Assembly: GCA_001783695.1 (NCBI GenBank)
Contig: MFNE01000052.1
Span: 56,358 to 93,028 of the forward strand
Length of the DNA: 36,671 nt
From: Candidatus Lambdaproteobacteria bacterium RIFOXYD2_FULL_50_16
GTDB taxonomy: Bacteria > SAR324 > XYD2-FULL-50-16
Reading direction: 5' to 3'
Below the pieces are notes generated by a model. The model was not told the DNA's origin and ran no database searches. It saw only the letters and a list, made by a program, of their open reading frames with translations. Positions 32,299 through 36,671 of this stretch are shown piece after piece. The position numbers and the translations under genes were made by a program. Position 1 is the first letter of the stretch; each line of letters begins with the position of its first letter.

Positions 32299-33671
32299 AG
32301 TATATTTCAACCCGAGGCGGTGGAGAAAGCCTAAGTTTTTCAGAAGTGGTATTAGAGGGCCTAGCTCGTGACGGAGGGCTTTATTTGCCAGAATCGGCGC
32401 CAGACCTTTCAGGACGGCTCGAAGAATTGTCCCAACTTCGTTATCAAGACTTGGCCTTAGAGATCTTCATGCCCTACATGGCACCCGAATTTGGTGCGGC
32501 TGAGATTGCCCAGTTGATTGAGGCGTCCTACGCCCGCTTTGACCATCCAAGCATAACCCCGCTTAAAAAAGCAGGCGACCATTGGGTTCTGGAGCTTTTC
32601 CACGGGCCTACCTTGGCCTTTAAAGACTTGGCCTTGCAGTTTCTAGGAAACCTGTTTGAAGCCCTGCTCAAAAAATCAGGCGGGAAGCTTAACATCGTCG
32701 GCGCAACCAGCGGGGATACGGGTTCGGCGGCCATTCACGGGGTTAGAGGCAAATCTGGAATCAATATTTTTATCCTACATCCCAAGGGTAAGGTCAGCCC
32801 GATCCAAGCGCTGCAAATGACCAGTGTGACCGATCCCAACGTCTTTAATATTGCCCTCGAAGGTACCTTCGACGACTGCCAAAATAGGGTCAAAGACCTT
32901 TTTGGCGATTTGGCGTTCAAAGACCAGTACCAATTGGCAGCGGTTAATTCGATCAATTGGGCTAGAGTAATGGCCCAGATTGTATATTACTTTTTTGCCT
33001 ATTTTAGGTGGCGGGAAAAAACGGGCCTGCCAAAAGTGGTTTTTTCAGTACCCACCGGCAACTTTGGGGACATTTACGCAGGGTTTATGGCCAAAGCGAT
33101 GGGGTTACCGATCCAAAAATTGATCTTGGCGACCAACGAAAACGATATTTTGACCCGAGCTTTTCAGGCAGGTGACTATTCAACCAAAGCGGTTAAACCG
33201 ACCATTAGCCCAAGCATGGATATCCAGCGGGCCAGTAATTTTGAGCGTTTTTTATACGACCTTTCAGGGAAAAACCCGAGCCAAGTGTCGGCTTGGATGG
33301 ATCAGTTGAAGAAACTAGGTGCCATTCATTTAAGCCCCGAACTTTTAACCTTGGCCAACCAGGAGATTGAGGCCCACCGGGCAGACCAAGTCGAATGTTT
33401 AGAAGTGATGGGGCGCTACTTTAAATCGGGTATTGCCCTTGATCCTCACACCGCGGTGGGTATGGTAGCGGCCGAAAAATCAGGTTATAATGAAGTAATT
33501 TGCTTGGCCACGGCTCACCCGGCTAAATTTGCGGAGGCCTATAAATTGGCGACAGGGGAAGAACCCAAACGTCCGAAAAGCCTTGAAGGTATCGAAGAGC
33601 GAGAAACCCGCTGTCTGGAAGTAGCCAACGATGAAAAGGCTATACGCAATTTAATTGAGGAGCGGGTTTAG
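32295..33671 (+). CDS. thrC: Threonine synthase
   Basis: This 458-residue PLP enzyme converts O-phosphohomoserine to threonine. Seen: KYISTRGG and [10 protein letters not shown] near the N-terminus, [17 protein letters not shown] with the Schiff-base Lys at about 110, [19 protein letters not shown] (cofactor phosphate loop, about 138-155), and [15 protein letters not shown]. The length and N-terminal domain are those of the bacterial class. It is the third gene of the coupled glycosyltransferase-permease-thrC unit. The grouping with envelope genes is odd; no other threonine gene is adjacent. Its TAG overlaps the convergent kinase stop (TTAG). Confidence 0.95.
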   Translation: MKYISTRGGGESLSFSEVVLEGLARDGGLYLPESAPDLSGRLEELSQLRYQDLALEIFMPYMAPEFGAAEIAQLIEASYARFDHPSITPLKKAGDHWVLELFHGPTLAFKDLALQFLGNLFEALLKKSGGKLNIVGATSGDTGSAAIHGVRGKSGINIFILHPKGKVSPIQALQMTSVTDPNVFNIALEGTFDDCQNRVKDLFGDLAFKDQYQLAAVNSINWARVMAQIVYYFFAYFRWREKTGLPKVVFSVPTGNFGDIYAGFMAKAMGLPIQKLILATNENDILTRAFQAGDYSTKAVKPTISPSMDIQRASNFERFLYDLSGKNPSQVSAWMDQLKKLGAIHLSPELLTLANQEIEAHRADQVECLEVMGRYFKSGIALDPHTAVGMVAAEKSGYNEVICLATAHPAKFAEAYKLATGEEPKRPKSLEGIEERETRCLEVANDEKAIRNLIEERV

Positions 33672-35317
33672 TTCAGTAGTTTATAAAGGGTGGAAAGCAG
33701 GATTTGTTTATTAATAGGTTTAGAAACAAACCCATTCATCCCCGCTTGTAAACATTTTTGGCGATCTGAATCATAGGCATTGGCCGTCATAGCCACGATA
33801 GGAACATTTGCCTTAGAGCGCCCATTACCTCCTTGGCGTATGGCCTTAGTGCACTCTATGCCGTCCATTTCGGGCATGCGTAGATCCATTAAAATCAAAT
33901 CAAACGGCTTTTCTGTTAGTTTAAAAAGCGCATCTTTCCCGTCCGTTGCTACTACCACTACGGCCTTTTGTTTTTCCAACATCAAAAGAGCTAGTTTTTG
34001 ATTAAAGGGGTTGTCTTCAACCAATAACAATCTAGCCCCCTCTAACCGGTCCTTAAAGGCGGTGTCACTAGATTCTATGGAAACCGGGGCTTCGGTCATT
34101 CGGTAGGGTAGGTCTAAGCCAAAGAGGCTGCCCCCGCTGGGGTTAGGGCTATAGTAAACCACCCCCCCCATCCCTTGCGCTAGGCGCCTGCTAATGGTCA
34201 GTCCTAAACCTGTACCCCCTAGGTTTTTAACAGACTCCACCTTTGCTTGAGTAAAGCTTTCAAATATTAATTCGCTTTGACTTGGAGGAACACCGATTCC
34301 TGTGTCGTACACTTCAAAAATCAGCCTGGGGGTGACGTCTAAAAACTTTCTAATTTTGAGTTCGACCCCTCCATGCTCCGTAAACTTGAGGGCATTTCCG
34401 ATCAGGTTAAGCAATATCTGTCGAAGCCTCAGCGGGTCCCCTAAAATAAATTGGGGTTTTTCAAAAGAAGGGAGTTTTAAATAAAGCCCCTTTTTCTCAA
34501 ATTCTGGAATAAAAAACTCCTGTATATCTTTAATTTCCAGATTTAAATCAAAGGGCTCTGATGCAAACTCCATGCGCCCAGCTTCGATTTTGGATAGGTC
34601 TAAAACATCATTGATTATGCGTAAAAGCGATTCAGACGAGCGATAGACAATTTCAACAAAATCCTTTTGTTCGTTGGTCAAGCTTGTTTCTAAAACCAAC
34701 TGGCTCATCCCCATTATCGCATTCATAGGGGTGCGGATTTCGTGGCTTACGTTGGCCAAAAAGTCGGATTTGGCTTTGTTGGCCAATTCGGCAGCTTCTT
34801 TAGCCAATTGCAGATCTAAGGTTCTTTCTAGGACCTTGGTTTCGAGTTGATGTTTGGCTTCGTTTAGGTGTTTAGTTCGTTCAGCAACCTTTTTTTCCAA
34901 GTTTTTTCGGTGAAAATTTAGGCTATAAATGCGGTCGGTTTCCAAGGTGACATCTTGGATAAAAACAGTCAGAAAGCGCCTGCCCTGGCTGTCTGAAAGA
35001 GGCTTGAGTAACACCCGTTGTTGCATTTGGCAGAAGTTTTCACTGTAATCAATGGGGATTTCGATTATATATTGATTAAAAGACTGGGACAGGAAATCAG
35101 GCTGACCGGCACTTAAAGCCTGTTCAAAACGCTGCTTAAGGTATTGCCGGGCTCGGGGGACCACCAGATGGAAAAAGGATTGGCCTTGGGTAGTATTTAA
35201 TGGAAATCCAGTTTTTTCGCTTAACCAGTGATTCCAAAAAACAATATTCCAATCCTGATCTAAAATACAAACCCCTTGTTCGAGGGCTTGTAATACATTC
35301 AGATACAAAGTATCCAT
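33668..35317 (-). CDS. Cytosolic hybrid sensor histidine kinase (PAS-HisKA-HATPase-REC)
   Basis: This 549-residue protein has no membrane segment. Domains in order: PAS (about 5-125; [21 protein letters not shown]), a coiled-coil linker (about 135-182), HisKA with [20 protein letters not shown] and His 192, HATPase_c with N box [12 protein letters not shown] (about 303-314), DTGIG (338-342) and GTGLG (368-372), and a receiver domain (about 428-549) with the phospho-acceptor Asp 478 in [13 protein letters not shown] and a Lys in FVSKPINK. It would sense a cytosolic signal and can pass phosphate to its own receiver or to the receiver protein encoded two genes upstream. It follows the CheC-like gene by 15 bases. 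Confidence 0.95.
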   Translation of the reverse strand: MDTLYLNVLQALEQGVCILDQDWNIVFWNHWLSEKTGFPLNTTQGQSFFHLVVPRARQYLKQRFEQALSAGQPDFLSQSFNQYIIEIPIDYSENFCQMQQRVLLKPLSDSQGRRFLTVFIQDVTLETDRIYSLNFHRKNLEKKVAERTKHLNEAKHQLETKVLERTLDLQLAKEAAELANKAKSDFLANVSHEIRTPMNAIMGMSQLVLETSLTNEQKDFVEIVYRSSESLLRIINDVLDLSKIEAGRMEFASEPFDLNLEIKDIQEFFIPEFEKKGLYLKLPSFEKPQFILGDPLRLRQILLNLIGNALKFTEHGGVELKIRKFLDVTPRLIFEVYDTGIGVPPSQSELIFESFTQAKVESVKNLGGTGLGLTISRRLAQGMGGVVYYSPNPSGGSLFGLDLPYRMTEAPVSIESSDTAFKDRLEGARLLLVEDNPFNQKLALLMLEKQKAVVVVATDGKDALFKLTEKPFDLILMDLRMPEMDGIECTKAIRQGGNGRSKANVPIVAMTANAYDSDRQKCLQAGMNGFVSKPINKQILLSTLYKLLN

Positions 35318-35332
35318 GGACCCGGCCTTAGT

Positions 35333-36019
35333 TTAGTTAAACGCTTCGCCGCTGGTCATTTGATCGAGTTTGGATAAAAACTTATCCATAAAACTCCCTA
35401 ATTCAAATAACATGATTAAATAGCCTTGTATTGTTTCTTCATCGTCCTTGAATATAGTTTCAATAAAAAAGGCATTATATTTTTCACTCCGCGCCAGTTC
35501 GTTCTGAAAGTTGTAGTTCATTTTAAGTTCAGGCACTGAGTATTCAAACCGAACGTCAATTAGATTTCCCACCGATCCTAATAGGGCGTTTATTAACATG
35601 TTGCCCACTTCAATTATAGCCTCTTTATCAGAGTCACTAAATTGTTCTGGAACCTCCGGTTCTGCCTGCGAGTCATTCTTGTGGCTATCCCAATCGTCAC
35701 GCCAATCGTCGCTTGCATGCAAGGACAAGAGCCGGTCCACCAAGGTCCGGCCATCTCGCTCTTCAAAAAACAGGGTGGCCGCCCCACTCATTAGCCCAGT
35801 ATAACGGATGGTAACACCTAAAGCGCGGTCCCCGAAAAGAGCAATAAACCGATCAGCCAAGTCCTCCGATTTTACCAGATCAATCTTGGGTATCTGAATA
35901 AGTATTTTCCGTTCAATCATCAACGAAAGAGTAGCCGCTGCCTTGCCAATGGCGATATTGACCAATTCACTGAAGGCATCGTTTTGTACTTCGTTTAGTA
36001 TCGAAGACGAATTGGCCAT
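35333..36019 (-). CDS. CheC-type phosphatase
   Basis: This 228-residue protein has the CheC fold with both helical phosphatase motifs: Glu 18 and Asn 21 in FSELVNIAIGKAAATLS, and Glu 137 and Asn 140 in IIEVGNMLINALLGSVGN. A short acidic segment (about 101-128) separates the two halves. CheC proteins dephosphorylate CheY-type receivers, and their activity can be raised by CheD, which is not seen here. The start overlaps the receiver stop by one base (TAATG), so the two proteins are made together and probably meet. Activity on the kinase receiver domain is also possible. Confidence 0.9.
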   Translation of the reverse strand: MANSSSILNEVQNDAFSELVNIAIGKAAATLSLMIERKILIQIPKIDLVKSEDLADRFIALFGDRALGVTIRYTGLMSGAATLFFEERDGRTLVDRLLSLHASDDWRDDWDSHKNDSQAEPEVPEQFSDSDKEAIIEVGNMLINALLGSVGNLIDVRFEYSVPELKMNYNFQNELARSEKYNAFFIETIFKDDEETIQGYLIMLFELGSFMDKFLSKLDQMTSGEAFN

Positions 36020-36402
36020 TATTGATGCTCATTTTGGAAATGGGAAACCACCTGGGCCAGCCGGACACGGTCTATTGGCTTATTTAAGAAATGTTTGACC
36101 CCGATACCCAAGGCTTCTTTTTCGGTGCTCGCTTGGATGTTAGCCGTTACCATTACTAAGTAGGCCTTAGGATTGATTTTTAGAATTTCTTTGGCCGCTT
36201 CAATCCCGTCCATTTCCGGCATAAGTTGGTCTAAAAAGACCAATTCAGGGGCCTGATTGGCATTAAAAAGCTCCAGATACTTGTCCAACCCTAATTGGCC
36301 GTTGTTCGCAGCAATAAAGTGGGCCTCTGGAAAGTGAATTTTAACCTCGCCGCGAAGCATATTACGAGCGAGACTTGAATCCTCAACGATTAAAATCCTC
36401 AT
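36019..36402 (-). CDS. Single-domain response regulator (CheY-like)
   Basis: This 127-residue receiver has no output domain. Seen: the acidic pocket Glu 7 and Asp 8 (LIVEDSS), the phospho-acceptor Asp 58 in LVFLDQLMPEMDG, Thr at about 86 in MVTAN and Lys at about 108 in FLNKPID. A GAGGA ribosome site lies just upstream of the ATG. It is the first gene of the receiver-CheC-kinase operon. It may act by binding another protein, for example a motor or enzyme, or as a phosphate sink. Confidence 0.93.
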   Translation of the reverse strand: MRILIVEDSSLARNMLRGEVKIHFPEAHFIAANNGQLGLDKYLELFNANQAPELVFLDQLMPEMDGIEAAKEILKINPKAYLVMVTANIQASTEKEALGIGVKHFLNKPIDRVRLAQVVSHFQNEHQ

Positions 36403-36438
36403 CGTTCCTCATTATTGGTTAGAAAAAACCGACATTGA

Positions 36439-36467
36439 AACATAACCGACTTTGGTCGTATAAGCAA
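36439..36467 (-). promoter_or_regulatory. Candidate promoter of the receiver-CheC-kinase operon, with AACCGAC repeats
   Basis: On the minus strand TTGCTT is followed at 17 bases by TATGTT, giving a leader of about 30 bases. Two plus-strand AACCGAC copies (36427-36433 and 36444-36450) lie over and beside the -10, with a 17-base period, and could be an operator. Confidence 0.35.
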
Positions 36468-36488
36468 CATTAAGATGTTATTCGATAT

Positions 36489-36671
36489 TTACATTAAGGT
36501 GACCAAGGGTTTGGTTAAAAGGCCGTTTGTGACTAAAACCTCTTTAGGATTAAGTACCTCTTCTCCTGCAAAGTTGGTTACGCGGCAGCCTGCTTCTTTT
36601 GCGATAACCACACCGCCAGCGATATCGTAAAGGTTAAGCTCTTGTTCCCAAAAAGCATCGACCTGACCGTC
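36489..36671 (-). CDS. Inositol-monophosphatase family enzyme (C-terminal fragment, cut by window edge)
   Basis: The frame enters from the right window edge and stops at TAA (36489-36491), giving 60 residues. DGQVDAFWEQELNLYDIAGG fits the second family signature (Asp in YDIAGG is a metal ligand), followed by VIAKEAGCRVTNFAG and VLVTNG, the typical end. SuhB-like inositol phosphatase, CysQ or histidinol phosphatase relatives cannot be told apart from this part. It ends 86 bases before the receiver gene. Confidence 0.85.
   Translation of the reverse strand, partial: DGQVDAFWEQELNLYDIAGGVVIAKEAGCRVTNFAGEEVLNPKEVLVTNGLLTKPLVTLM

Overview
The window is a densely packed bacterial chromosome segment from a Gram-negative, probably proteobacterial organism that I cannot place more precisely. 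The markers are RecBCD, an LptF/LptG-type permease, a lipoprotein signal, an outer-membrane barrel, oligoribonuclease, a YcgN-type protein and the large ~180 kDa class of NAD-glutamate dehydrogenase. No tRNA, rRNA, CRISPR array, prophage or transposase is visible.

Layout. 1-6804 (minus): recC-recB-recD, with recD cut by the window edge. 6961-8901 (plus): a DUF2946-like secreted protein, a secreted beta-barrel with a Cys-Cys-Gly6 motif at its mature N-terminus, and a CPIC thioredoxin-fold lipoprotein. These look like an envelope metal or redox module. 9007-10778 (plus): a class V aminotransferase coupled to a tetraheme cytochrome c. 10864-11499 (plus): a stand-alone rplC (ribosomal protein L3) with its own terminator. 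11552-11943: an AT-rich gene-free stretch with a dif-like sequence, a nested inverted repeat and one DnaA box, running up to a tyrosine recombinase (11944-12912). 12938-18102 (minus): NAD-glutamate dehydrogenase and a small membrane protein. 18153-22507 (minus): a fully overlapping operon of an unknown Cys/His-rich protein, cysteine desulfurase, mnmA, plsY and an alpha/beta hydrolase. 22644-23318 (plus): a DtxR/MntR-family metal regulator. 23315-29520 (minus): a possible 36-residue mini-protein, a short Hsp70-like ATPase, oligoribonuclease, phosphofructokinase, a TVP38-flavoprotein disulfide-reductase fusion, and a YcgN-type protein. 29558-33671 (plus): a GT39-type glycosyltransferase, an LptF/LptG-type permease and threonine synthase. 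33668-36402 (minus): a response regulator, a CheC-type phosphatase and a hybrid histidine kinase. 36489-36671 (minus): the C-terminus of an inositol-monophosphatase family enzyme.

How it fits together. Genes are strongly coupled. There are six ATGA junctions and three TTGA junctions, where a TTG start overlaps the upstream TGA stop. Two convergent gene pairs share a TTAG stop overlap. The sulfur genes (cysteine desulfurase to MnmA) form a plausible tRNA 2-thiouridine route. The kinase, CheC and receiver proteins form a compact phosphorelay without other chemotaxis genes.

The most unusual items are the isolated rplC, the recombinase with its dif-like site and inverted repeats, the DUF2946/CCGGGGGG-barrel/redoxin module with repeated TTAGG-containing upstream sites, and the unknown protein heading the cysteine desulfurase-mnmA operon.
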